Below the pieces are notes generated by a model. The model did not search any database. It was given only the letters and a program-made list of their open reading frames with translations, and had not been told where the DNA came from. Both the position numbers and the translations under genes were made by a program. Source: Pseudomonas graminis (GTDB lineage Bacteria > Pseudomonadota > Gammaproteobacteria > Pseudomonadales > Pseudomonadaceae). Taken from it: a stretch of DNA of 64,000 nucleotides. The stretch is from positions 310,001 through 374,000 of the forward strand of contig NZ_MTSB01000003.1 of the NCBI RefSeq assembly GCF_002093745.1, read 5' to 3'. Position 1 is the stretch's first letter. Each line of letters opens with the position of its first letter. Shown here piece after piece: positions 1 through 7,040 of the stretch.

Positions 1-1
1 T

Positions 2-247
2 ATCGCCGTGGTGGTGATGATCGAAACGATCTTCCTGCTCTCGGTGTTCGCTGAAATCTTCACCACCACCAACGGCGGACCGGGCTTTGCTTCGACCAAC
101 CTGGCGTACCTGATCTACATCCAGGCGCTGCTGCAGTTCGACGTCGGTATGGCCTCGGCGGGCGGGCTGATTGCCGTCGTCATTGCCAACATCGCGGCGA
201 TCATCCTGATCCGGATGATCGGCAAAAACCTCACCGACAAGTCATGA
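2..247 (+). CDS. mtlF: Mannitol/sorbitol ABC transporter inner-membrane permease, C-terminal part (partial)
   Basis: This is the 3' end of a sugar ABC permease whose start lies before the window; the frame is open from base 2 to the TGA at 245-247. The visible part holds two hydrophobic segments and the stretch ETIFLLSVFAEIFTTTNGGPG, typical of MalF/UgpA-type permeases that carry sugars and sugar alcohols. The end, with a final membrane helix followed by IRMIGKNL, is the usual C-terminus of this family. It sits 10 bases before the second permease and heads the visible mtl operon. The assignment to mannitol rests on the following mtlG, K, D, Y and Z genes. Confidence 0.85.
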   Translation: MAVVVMIETIFLLSVFAEIFTTTNGGPGFASTNLAYLIYIQALLQFDVGMASAGGLIAVVIANIAAIILIRMIGKNLTDKS

Positions 248-257
248 GGACCTTGCC

Positions 258-1091
258 ATGATGACGCTCAAACAATCACGACGCCTGCAAAGCCTGCTGC
301 TCGGAACCCTGTCCTGGCTCATCGCCGCACTGGTGTTCTTCCCGATCTTCTGGATGGTACTGACCAGCTTCAAGACCGAGATCGACGCCTTTGCGACGCC
401 GCCTCAACTGTTTTTCACCCCGACGCTGGAGAACTACCTGCACATTCAGGAACGCAGTGATTACTTTCACTTCGCCTGGAACTCGGTGCTGATCTCGTTC
501 AGCGCCACGGCCCTGGCGATGCTGATCGCCATACCTGCGGCCTATTCGATGGCATTTTTCGAAACCAAGCGCACCAAAGGTACGCTGCTGTGGATGCTGT
601 CGACCAAAATGCTGCCGCCGGTGGGTGTGCTGATGCCGATCTACCTGTTGGCCAAGACGTTTGGTCTGCTGGATTCGCGGCTGGCGCTGATCATCATCTA
701 CACGCTGATCAACCTGCCGATCGTGGTCTGGATGATCTACACCTACTTCAAGGACATTCCCGGTGAAATCCTCGAAGCCTCGCGTCTGGACGGTGCCAGT
801 ACCCGCCAGGAGATCTTTCGTGTGCTGATGCCGATCTGCAAAGGCGGCCTGGCGTCCACCGCGCTGCTGTCGTTGATTCTGTGCTGGAACGAGGCGTTCT
901 GGTCGCTGAACCTCACGTCGTCCGCTGCGGCGCCATTGACTGCGTTGATCGCGTCCTACTCCAGTCCTGAAGGGCTGTTCTGGGCCAAGCTTTCAGCGGT
1001 GTCGACCCTGGCATGCGCACCCATCCTGATTTTCGGCTGGATCAGTCAGAAACAACTGGTTCGCGGCCTGTCGTTCGGCGCTGTCAAATAG
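258..1091 (+). CDS. mtlG: Mannitol/sorbitol ABC transporter permease
   Basis: The 277-residue protein is an integral membrane permease of the MalG/SmoG type. It has an N-terminal membrane segment (about residues 13-35), a periplasmic loop containing FATPPQLFFTPTLENY, and five more hydrophobic segments. The EAA loop that docks the ATPase is seen near residues 170-190 as EILEASRLDGASTRQEIFRVLMP. The start is the first of two adjacent ATG codons after AGGACC. The gene follows mtlF by 10 bases and precedes the ATPase by about 30, as in the mtlEFGKDYZ operon described for P. fluorescens. Family assignment is firm; mannitol specificity comes from context. Confidence 0.9.
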   Translation: MMTLKQSRRLQSLLLGTLSWLIAALVFFPIFWMVLTSFKTEIDAFATPPQLFFTPTLENYLHIQERSDYFHFAWNSVLISFSATALAMLIAIPAAYSMAFFETKRTKGTLLWMLSTKMLPPVGVLMPIYLLAKTFGLLDSRLALIIIYTLINLPIVVWMIYTYFKDIPGEILEASRLDGASTRQEIFRVLMPICKGGLASTALLSLILCWNEAFWSLNLTSSAAAPLTALIASYSSPEGLFWAKLSAVSTLACAPILIFGWISQKQLVRGLSFGAVK

Positions 1092-1122
1092 CCCCGACCC
1101 AAAGAATAAAAAGGAGTCAAAC

Positions 1123-2229
1123 ATGGCTAACCTGAGCATCCGCAATCTGCAAAAAGGCTTTGACGGTCACCAGATCATCAAAGGCATCGATCTGGACGTG
1201 AAAGACCGAGAGTTCGTGGTGTTCGTCGGGCCTTCGGGCTGTGGCAAGTCCACCCTGCTGCGGCTGATCGCCGGGCTTGAAGAGGTCACGTCCGGCACCA
1301 TCGAGCTCGATGGCCGAGACATCACCCAGGTCACGCCGGCCAAACGTGACCTGGCGATGGTGTTCCAGACCTACGCGCTGTATCCGCACATGACGGTGGG
1401 AAAGAACCTGTCGTTCGCGCTGGACCTGGCCGGTGGCGACAAAGCCGACATCAAGAAAAAGGTCGATGAAGCCGCTCGTATTCTGGAGCTTGGCCCGTTG
1501 CTGGAGCGCAAGCCCAAGCAGCTCTCCGGCGGCCAGCGTCAGCGTGTGGCCATCGGACGCGCCATCGTGCGCAACCCGAAGATTTTCCTGTTCGATGAAC
1601 CCCTGTCCAACCTCGACGCCGCGCTGCGGGTGCAGACCCGCCTTGAACTATCGCGCCTGCACAAGGAGTTGCAGGCCACGATGATCTACGTCACCCACGA
1701 TCAGGTCGAAGCCATGACGCTGGCCGACAAGGTGGTGGTGCTCAATGGCGGCAAGGTCGAGCAGGTCGGCTCGCCGCTGGAGTTGTATCACCACCCGGCC
1801 AACCTGTTCGTGGCCGGTTTTCTCGGCACGCCGAAGATGGGCTTCCTCAAGGGCAAGATCAGCCGTGTCGACAGCGCCGGTTGCGAGGTCGAACTCGACG
1901 CCGGGACCCGCATCAGCCTGCCGGTCAACGCCACCGGGCAGAGTGTCGGCGCGCCGGTCACCCTGGGCATTCGCCCGGAACACTTGAATCTCGCGCAGAA
2001 CGGCGACTGCCAGTTGCAAGTCATCGCCGACGTCAGCGAACGCCTCGGCAGCGATACCTATTGCCATGTGCGCACCCATTCCGGCGAACCGCTGACGCTG
2101 CGTATTCGCGGTGACCTGGCGAGTCAGTACGGCGAAACGCTGAACCTGCACCTCGACAGCACCCATTGCCACCTGTTCGACGCGCAAGGTCTGGTGATTG
2201 CCAAAGCCTTGCAGACGGCCGCCGCCTGA
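1123..2229 (+). CDS. mtlK: Sugar-alcohol ABC transporter ATP-binding protein
   Basis: This 368-residue ATPase energises the mannitol importer. The Walker A motif GPSGCGKST lies near residue 38, the Q-loop in VFQTYALYPHM, the signature LSGGQRQRVAIGRA near 135, and Walker B with its glutamate in IFLFDEPLSNLDA near 155. The H-loop is YVTHDQVEAMTLADK. The C-terminal 130 residues form the MalK/UgpC-type TOBE regulatory domain, including LGIRPEHL. AAGGAG precedes the ATG by 7 bases. Length and order match MalK-family proteins. No essential residue is missing. Confidence 0.92.
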   Translation: MANLSIRNLQKGFDGHQIIKGIDLDVKDREFVVFVGPSGCGKSTLLRLIAGLEEVTSGTIELDGRDITQVTPAKRDLAMVFQTYALYPHMTVGKNLSFALDLAGGDKADIKKKVDEAARILELGPLLERKPKQLSGGQRQRVAIGRAIVRNPKIFLFDEPLSNLDAALRVQTRLELSRLHKELQATMIYVTHDQVEAMTLADKVVVLNGGKVEQVGSPLELYHHPANLFVAGFLGTPKMGFLKGKISRVDSAGCEVELDAGTRISLPVNATGQSVGAPVTLGIRPEHLNLAQNGDCQLQVIADVSERLGSDTYCHVRTHSGEPLTLRIRGDLASQYGETLNLHLDSTHCHLFDAQGLVIAKALQTAAA

Positions 2230-2246
2230 GCTCCGGAGAATCCTTC

Positions 2247-3728
2247 ATGAAACTGAACAAAAACAATCTGTCGCAACTGGATGCAGACATTGCCCTGCCC
2301 GCGTACGCGGTCGAAAGCACGCGTCAGGGCATTGCCCACATCGGGGTCGGCGGTTTCCATCGGGCGCATCAGGCGTTTTATACCGATGCGCTGATGAACA
2401 GCGGCGAAGGCCTGGACTGGAGCATCTGTGGCGTGGGCCTGCGCCCTGAAGACAAAGCCGTGCGGGATGCGCTGGCGCAGCAGGACTACCTGTACACGCT
2501 CTATGAGCTGGGTGACACGCCAGACACCGAAACCAGCGTCATTGGCTCGATCAGCGGCATGCTGCTGGCCGAAGACGGCCCGCAGGCGCTGATCGACAAG
2601 CTGGCCAGCCCGGACATCCGCATCGTTTCGCTGACCATCACAGAAGGCGGTTATTGCATCGACGACAGCAACGGTCAGTTCATGGCGCACCTGCCGCAGA
2701 TTCAGCACGACCTGGCACACCCGGATCAGCCCAAAACGGTGTTCGGCTTCCTGTGCGCCGCGCTGGCTCGCCGACGCACCGCTGGCGCGCCCGCCTTTAC
2801 CCTGATGTCCTGCGATAACCTGCCGCACAATGGCGCGGTGGCGCGAAAGGCGCTGCTGGCGTTTGCCGCGTTGCACGATGCCGATCTGCATGACTGGATC
2901 GCCGCCAACGTGAGCTTCCCGAACGCAATGGTGGATCGCATCACGCCCATGACCAGCGCCGCACACCGGCTGCAACTGGCAGACGAGAAGAACATTGACG
3001 ACGCCTGGCCCGTGGTCTGCGAACCGTTCGTGCAATGGGTGCTGGAAGACAAATTCGTCAACGGTCGTCCGGCCTGGGAAAAAGTCGGCGTGCAGTTCAC
3101 CGACGACGTGACGCCCTACGAGGAAATGAAGATCAAGCTGCTCAACGGCAGCCATCTCGCGTTGACCTATCTGGGCTTTCTGAAAGGCTATCGCTTCGTA
3201 CACGAAACCATGAATGACCCGCTGTTCGTGCGTTACATCCGCGACTACATGGACCTGGACGTCACCCCGCAACTGGCGTCGGTGCCGGGCATCGATCTGG
3301 AAGGTTACAAGGACACGCTGATCGAGCGCTTTTCCAACCAGGCGATTGCCGATCAGCTGGAACGGGTCTGCTCGGACGGCTCCTCTAAATTCCCTAAATT
3401 CACCATTCCCACCATCAATCGCCTGATTGTCGATCAAGGAAACCTGGAGCGCGCTTCGCTGGTGGTGGCCGCATGGGCGCTGTATTTGAAGGGCGTTGAC
3501 GAAAACGGGGTGACCTACAAGATTCCCGACCCGCGCGCCGAGTTCTGTCAGGCACTGGTGGCTGACGACGCACTGATGACCCAGCGTTTGCTGCAGGTGG
3601 AAGAGATTTTCGGTCTGGCCATTCCGCAATCGGCCGAATTCGTGGCGGCGTTCGAGCAAAACGTCAATAATCTGCGCGAATCGGGTGTCAGCGGCACCCT
3701 GGAAAAACTTCTCGCCACCGGCCGCTGA
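2247..3728 (+). CDS. mtlD: Mannitol 2-dehydrogenase (long-chain polyol dehydrogenase)
   Basis: The 493-residue enzyme oxidises D-mannitol to D-fructose with NAD (and probably D-arabitol to D-xylulose), giving substrates to the two kinases that follow. The N-terminal Rossmann region begins with GIAHIGVGGFHRAHQ near residue 28. The family signature with the catalytic lysine, KIKLLNGSHLALTYLG, is near residue 295. Length equals that of the P. fluorescens enzyme. I chose the ATG at 2247 because GGAG lies upstream and homologues begin MKLN; an in-frame codon at 2166 lies inside mtlK. The gene is 17 bases after mtlK. Cytoplasmic. Confidence 0.93.
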   Translation: MKLNKNNLSQLDADIALPAYAVESTRQGIAHIGVGGFHRAHQAFYTDALMNSGEGLDWSICGVGLRPEDKAVRDALAQQDYLYTLYELGDTPDTETSVIGSISGMLLAEDGPQALIDKLASPDIRIVSLTITEGGYCIDDSNGQFMAHLPQIQHDLAHPDQPKTVFGFLCAALARRRTAGAPAFTLMSCDNLPHNGAVARKALLAFAALHDADLHDWIAANVSFPNAMVDRITPMTSAAHRLQLADEKNIDDAWPVVCEPFVQWVLEDKFVNGRPAWEKVGVQFTDDVTPYEEMKIKLLNGSHLALTYLGFLKGYRFVHETMNDPLFVRYIRDYMDLDVTPQLASVPGIDLEGYKDTLIERFSNQAIADQLERVCSDGSSKFPKFTIPTINRLIVDQGNLERASLVVAAWALYLKGVDENGVTYKIPDPRAEFCQALVADDALMTQRLLQVEEIFGLAIPQSAEFVAAFEQNVNNLRESGVSGTLEKLLATGR

Positions 3729-3738
3729 GGGACACATC

Positions 3739-5220
3739 ATGTTTCTTGGAATCGACTGCGGCACCCAGGGCACCAAAGCGCTGGTGCTGGATGCCGAAAG
3801 CGGCAAGGTACTGGGCGAAGGCTCGGCCCCCCACAGCCTGATCAGCGACCACAACGGCCGCCGCGAACAGGACGTGCAGCAATGGCTGGGGGCGTTGCAG
3901 CAAGCCGTCCGCGAGGCGTTGGCCCTTGCTGACGTTTCCGGGCAGCAGATTCTGGGCATCGGCGTCTCCGGTCAGCAACATGGTCTTGTGCTGCTCGATG
4001 ATCAGGGTCAGGTGCTGCGCCCGGCCAAATTGTGGTGCGACACCGAAACGGCCCCTGAAAACCGGCGGCTGCTGGATTATCTGGGCGGACCTCAAGGCTC
4101 GCTCGACCGTCTGGGACTGGTGATCGCGCCGGGCTACACCGTGTCCAAGCTGCTGTGGACCAAAGAGCAGCACCCCGAGGTGTTCGAACGTGTCGACAAG
4201 GTGCTGCTGCCCCACGATTACCTCAACTACTGGCTGACCGGGCGTTGCTGCACCGACTACGGCGATGCGTCGGGCACGGGCTATTTCAACGTTCGCACAC
4301 GCGAATGGGACTTGCCGCTGCTCGCCCACATCGACCCGAGCGGGCGTCTGGGCAAGGCATTGCCACCCCTGCTTGAAGCCGATCAGCCGGTGGGTACCCT
4401 GCGGCCCGAGGTTGCCGAATTGCTGGGGCTCAATCCGCACGCGCGGGTCTCCAGCGGCGGCGGCGACAACATGATGGGCGCCATCGGCACCGGCAATATC
4501 CAGCCGGGGCTGATCACCATGAGTCTGGGTTCGTCAGGCACTCTGTACGCCTACGCGGACCAGGCCACGGTCAGCGAACACGCCTCCGTCGCGACGTTCT
4601 GCTCGTCGTCCGGTGGCTGGTTGCCGTTGATTTGCACCATGAACCTGACCAACGCCACCACGGCCATACGCGAGCTGTTCGCGCTGGACATCAAGAACTT
4701 CAACCAGGCGGTCGCCCAGTCGCCCATCGGCGCCGAAGGCGTGCTGATGCTGCCGTTTCTCAACGGTGAACGCGTGCCCGCCCTGCCCGACGCCACCGGC
4801 AGTATCGTCGGGCTGGACAGCACCAACCTGACCCAGGCCAACCTGTGCCGGGCGGTGGTCGAAGGCACGACCTTCGGTCTTCGTTACGGCCTGGACCTGC
4901 TTCGCGACAGCGGCATACGCAGCGAAAAGATCCGTCTCATCGGGGGTGGGTCCAAAAGTGCAGTCTGGCGTCAGATCGTGGCCGACATCATGGACACGCC
5001 GGTGATCTGCACCCACCATTCGGAAGCTGCCGCCCTCGGCGCAGCCATTCAGGCCGCCTGGTGCTGGTCGACGGCCAACGGCAAGGCTCAAGACTTGCAC
5101 ACCCTGTGCGAGCGCTGCGTGAGCCTCGACCCAAGCAGCGAGACCCACCCTGTCGCGGACAACGTGACGGCGTATCAGCAGGTCTATCAGTCCTATCAGG
5201 CGCAACTGCGCGACGTTTGA
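3739..5220 (+). CDS. mtlY: Xylulokinase of the mannitol/arabitol operon (FGGY family)
   Basis: This 493-residue FGGY-family kinase phosphorylates D-xylulose, the product of arabitol oxidation by MtlD. The N-terminus FLGIDCGTQGTKALVLD is the phosphate-binding loop of the first domain; VSGQQHGLVLLD and GGGSKSAVWRQIVADI are xylulokinase signatures, and the aspartate of SSGGGDNMMGAIG near 240 is the expected catalytic base. The ATG at 3739 follows GAGGGACAC and starts 11 bases after the mtlD stop; the earlier in-frame start would overlap mtlD. Length is normal for XylB. Confidence 0.92.
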   Translation: MFLGIDCGTQGTKALVLDAESGKVLGEGSAPHSLISDHNGRREQDVQQWLGALQQAVREALALADVSGQQILGIGVSGQQHGLVLLDDQGQVLRPAKLWCDTETAPENRRLLDYLGGPQGSLDRLGLVIAPGYTVSKLLWTKEQHPEVFERVDKVLLPHDYLNYWLTGRCCTDYGDASGTGYFNVRTREWDLPLLAHIDPSGRLGKALPPLLEADQPVGTLRPEVAELLGLNPHARVSSGGGDNMMGAIGTGNIQPGLITMSLGSSGTLYAYADQATVSEHASVATFCSSSGGWLPLICTMNLTNATTAIRELFALDIKNFNQAVAQSPIGAEGVLMLPFLNGERVPALPDATGSIVGLDSTNLTQANLCRAVVEGTTFGLRYGLDLLRDSGIRSEKIRLIGGGSKSAVWRQIVADIMDTPVICTHHSEAAALGAAIQAAWCWSTANGKAQDLHTLCERCVSLDPSSETHPVADNVTAYQQVYQSYQAQLRDV

Positions 5221-5244
5221 ACCCTGTCTTTTCATGGAGCACTT

Positions 5245-6183
5245 ATGTTTCTGGTTTGCGGCGAAGCACTGTTTGATATTTTCACCCGCGCTGAGGACGG
5301 CGGCTCCCTCAATCGACTGGGGTTCGATGCCATTGCCGGCGGTTCTCCGTTTAACGTCGCCATCGGTCTGCGGCGCATGGGCGTGGACGCCACCTTTTTT
5401 GCCGGGCTGTCCACCGACTACCTGGGACGCCGCCTGCGCGCCGTGCTGGAGCAGGAGACGGTCAATGCCGATCATCTGGTCGACTTTGATTCACCCACTA
5501 CGCTGGCGATGGTCGCGGTAGGCCCCGATGGCTCGCCCACTTACAGCTTTCGCGGTGACGGTTGCGCCGACCGGCAATTGCGCCTGGAGCACTTGCCTGA
5601 ACTGGGCGAGCATGTCCGCGGTATTCAAGTCGGTTCGTTCTCGCTGGTGGTGCAACCGATTGCCGACACGCTGCTGGCGCTGGTCGCCCGCGAAAGCGCC
5701 ACACGCCTGATCTCTCTGGACCCCAACGTGCGCCTCAACCCGGCGCCGGACATTCAGCGCTGGCGCAGCCAGATCGCCTCGTTCGCCGAGCACGCGCACT
5801 TGATCAAGGTCAGCGATGAAGACCTGCACCTGCTGTACCCGGAAAGCAGCCCACAGCAGATCGCCGAAGGCTGGCTGGGCAAGCACACGCAACTGGTGGT
5901 TGTCACACGCGGCACTCAAGGTGCCAGTGTCTTCACTCGGCAGCACGGTACATGGTCGGTGCCGGCCAAAACCGTGGTGACGGCGGATACGGTGGGCGCA
6001 GGCGACACGTTCCAGGCGGCGCTGTTGACGTTCCTGAGCGAACGCCAGCTGGACACGCCAGAAGGCCTGGCGACGCTGTCGCGGGCAACACTGGACGAGA
6101 TGCTGAATTTTGCCGTCGGCGCAGCCGCGCTGACCTGTACGAAAGTCGGCCCGGACCTGCCGTATCGGCATCAGTTGGGGTAA
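5245..6183 (+). CDS. mtlZ: Fructokinase, PfkB family
   Basis: The 312-residue sugar kinase phosphorylates D-fructose made from mannitol. The N-terminus FLVCGEALFDIF and the glycine-rich AGGSPFNVAIGLRRMGV are the first PfkB signature. The second, DTVGAGDTFQAALLTFL near residue 250, carries the catalytic aspartate and anion hole. It is the last gene of the operon, 24 bases after mtlY, and hairpins follow at 6201-6260. Fructokinase rather than ribokinase is inferred from the operon. Confidence 0.9.
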   Translation: MFLVCGEALFDIFTRAEDGGSLNRLGFDAIAGGSPFNVAIGLRRMGVDATFFAGLSTDYLGRRLRAVLEQETVNADHLVDFDSPTTLAMVAVGPDGSPTYSFRGDGCADRQLRLEHLPELGEHVRGIQVGSFSLVVQPIADTLLALVARESATRLISLDPNVRLNPAPDIQRWRSQIASFAEHAHLIKVSDEDLHLLYPESSPQQIAEGWLGKHTQLVVVTRGTQGASVFTRQHGTWSVPAKTVVTADTVGAGDTFQAALLTFLSERQLDTPEGLATLSRATLDEMLNFAVGAAALTCTKVGPDLPYRHQLG

Positions 6184-6200
6184 AAGGCTTAAACGCTACC

Positions 6201-6260
6201 CCCATGCATCCGCATCAGTGGCGGTGCATGGGCGATAGTCTTCGTGAGCCAGCTCACGAA
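6201..6260. repeat. Two palindromes after the mannitol operon (REP-like; possible transcript end)
   Basis: Two inverted repeats follow one another. The first has 12-13 base arms with one mismatch (CCCATGCATCCGC at 6201-6213 and GCGGTGCATGGG at 6221-6232). The second is perfect: TTCGTGAGC (6241-6249), CA, GCTCACGAA (6252-6260). The second resembles the core of Pseudomonas REP elements. No long T run follows, so a rho-independent terminator is possible but not proven. Confidence 0.6.
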
Positions 6261-6305
6261 AGAGCCATTACTGCCGCTTTAAAAGCAACTGAAAAAAAGG
6301 CCTGA

Positions 6306-6860
6306 TCAGGCCACCATTCCGGCCTTGATACCTCTGATGCGGGTGTTGATGTCGTCCGCCACATCATTCTGCTTGTCCTTGAGCGCGTCCTGGACTTTCT
6401 GGTCGATGGCCAGTTGGTCCTGAGGCGTCATGGCGTCGTAGTTTTTCTGGGTGACGCCCGTCAGCTTCTCGCGCACTTTCTCTTCGGCTGTCTGCTTCAG
6501 AGAATCCATGAACTTCTGTTGTACCGAATCCGTCGAGGCGGTGTCAGAGGCGCTGGCAGCGCTAGCCACCGAACCGATGAAACCGTTATCGCTATCACCC
6601 GTCTTGGCCGACAGTGACGTATCACCGGCAGACTTCAGGTTGATCATCATCCGTGCAAAGGATTCGTTGTATCCGCTGTTGTCCTGCTTGCTGTCCTGCG
6701 ATGTTGTATCGCTGGTCTGCGCCATGACCGGTGCCGAACCTGAACTCAGGCCAGCGGCGGCGACCGCACTGAAAGCGTCCTGAGACACCTCATCCACGGT
6801 CTTGCGCCCGACGACCGCTCGGGAAACCAGCTGCTCAAGCGCACTCGTGCCAATAATCAT
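6306..6860 (-). CDS. Unknown 184-residue Ser/Asp/Gln-rich protein behind a sigma54 promoter
   Basis: I do not recognise a characterised family. The protein has 184 residues, no cysteine, no membrane segment and no Sec signal. The middle (about 45-110) is rich in Ser, Asp, Thr and Gln and looks disordered. The C-terminal third has charged, helix-forming sequence (QQKFMDSLKQTAEEKVREKL) followed by PQDQLAIDQKVQDALKDKQ. The start is supported by AGAGG spaced 8 bases from ATG. A strong sigma54 promoter lies 39-55 bases upstream, suggesting control by an activator of the NtrC class. The composition resembles proteins exported without a Sec signal, but there is no hrp box. It is a monocistronic unit facing the mtl operon. 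Confidence 0.75.
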   Translation of the reverse strand: MIIGTSALEQLVSRAVVGRKTVDEVSQDAFSAVAAAGLSSGSAPVMAQTSDTTSQDSKQDNSGYNESFARMMINLKSAGDTSLSAKTGDSDNGFIGSVASAASASDTASTDSVQQKFMDSLKQTAEEKVREKLTGVTQKNYDAMTPQDQLAIDQKVQDALKDKQNDVADDINTRIRGIKAGMVA

Positions 6861-6898
6861 CTCTTCACCTCTTGATGAACATGCTGCGCAGGTTCAAC

Positions 6899-6915
6899 AG
6901 CAAGTCCGGTGCCAA
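6899..6915 (-). promoter_or_regulatory. Sigma54 (RpoN) promoter
   Basis: On the minus strand the sequence reads TTGGCACCGGACTTGCT. This matches the consensus TGGCAC-N5-TTGCW, with the invariant GG and GC dinucleotides exactly 10 bases apart. Transcription would start near 6889, about 29 bases before the ATG of the 184-residue unknown protein. No enhancer site was recognised upstream. Confidence 0.8.
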
Positions 6916-7040
6916 CTCGGTGAATCGTCTTTAATCCATTGATTTATATGATTTTCACTCGAAAGACCAAGACACCCGGCGTCAAAAAAACAGGTGTAGG
7001 TTGCCGATTGCGGCAAGCCTTCGCCGGGAAAACGCTGCCG

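Noticed and set aside
2124-3959. 611-codon minus-strand frame across mtlD
   Set aside because: Shadow of mtlK/mtlD/mtlY in high-GC DNA; no motif and the real genes are certain.
6861-6960. hrp box upstream of the 184-residue protein
   Set aside because: No GGAACC-N15/16-CCAC was found; the sigma54 motif explains the promoter instead.
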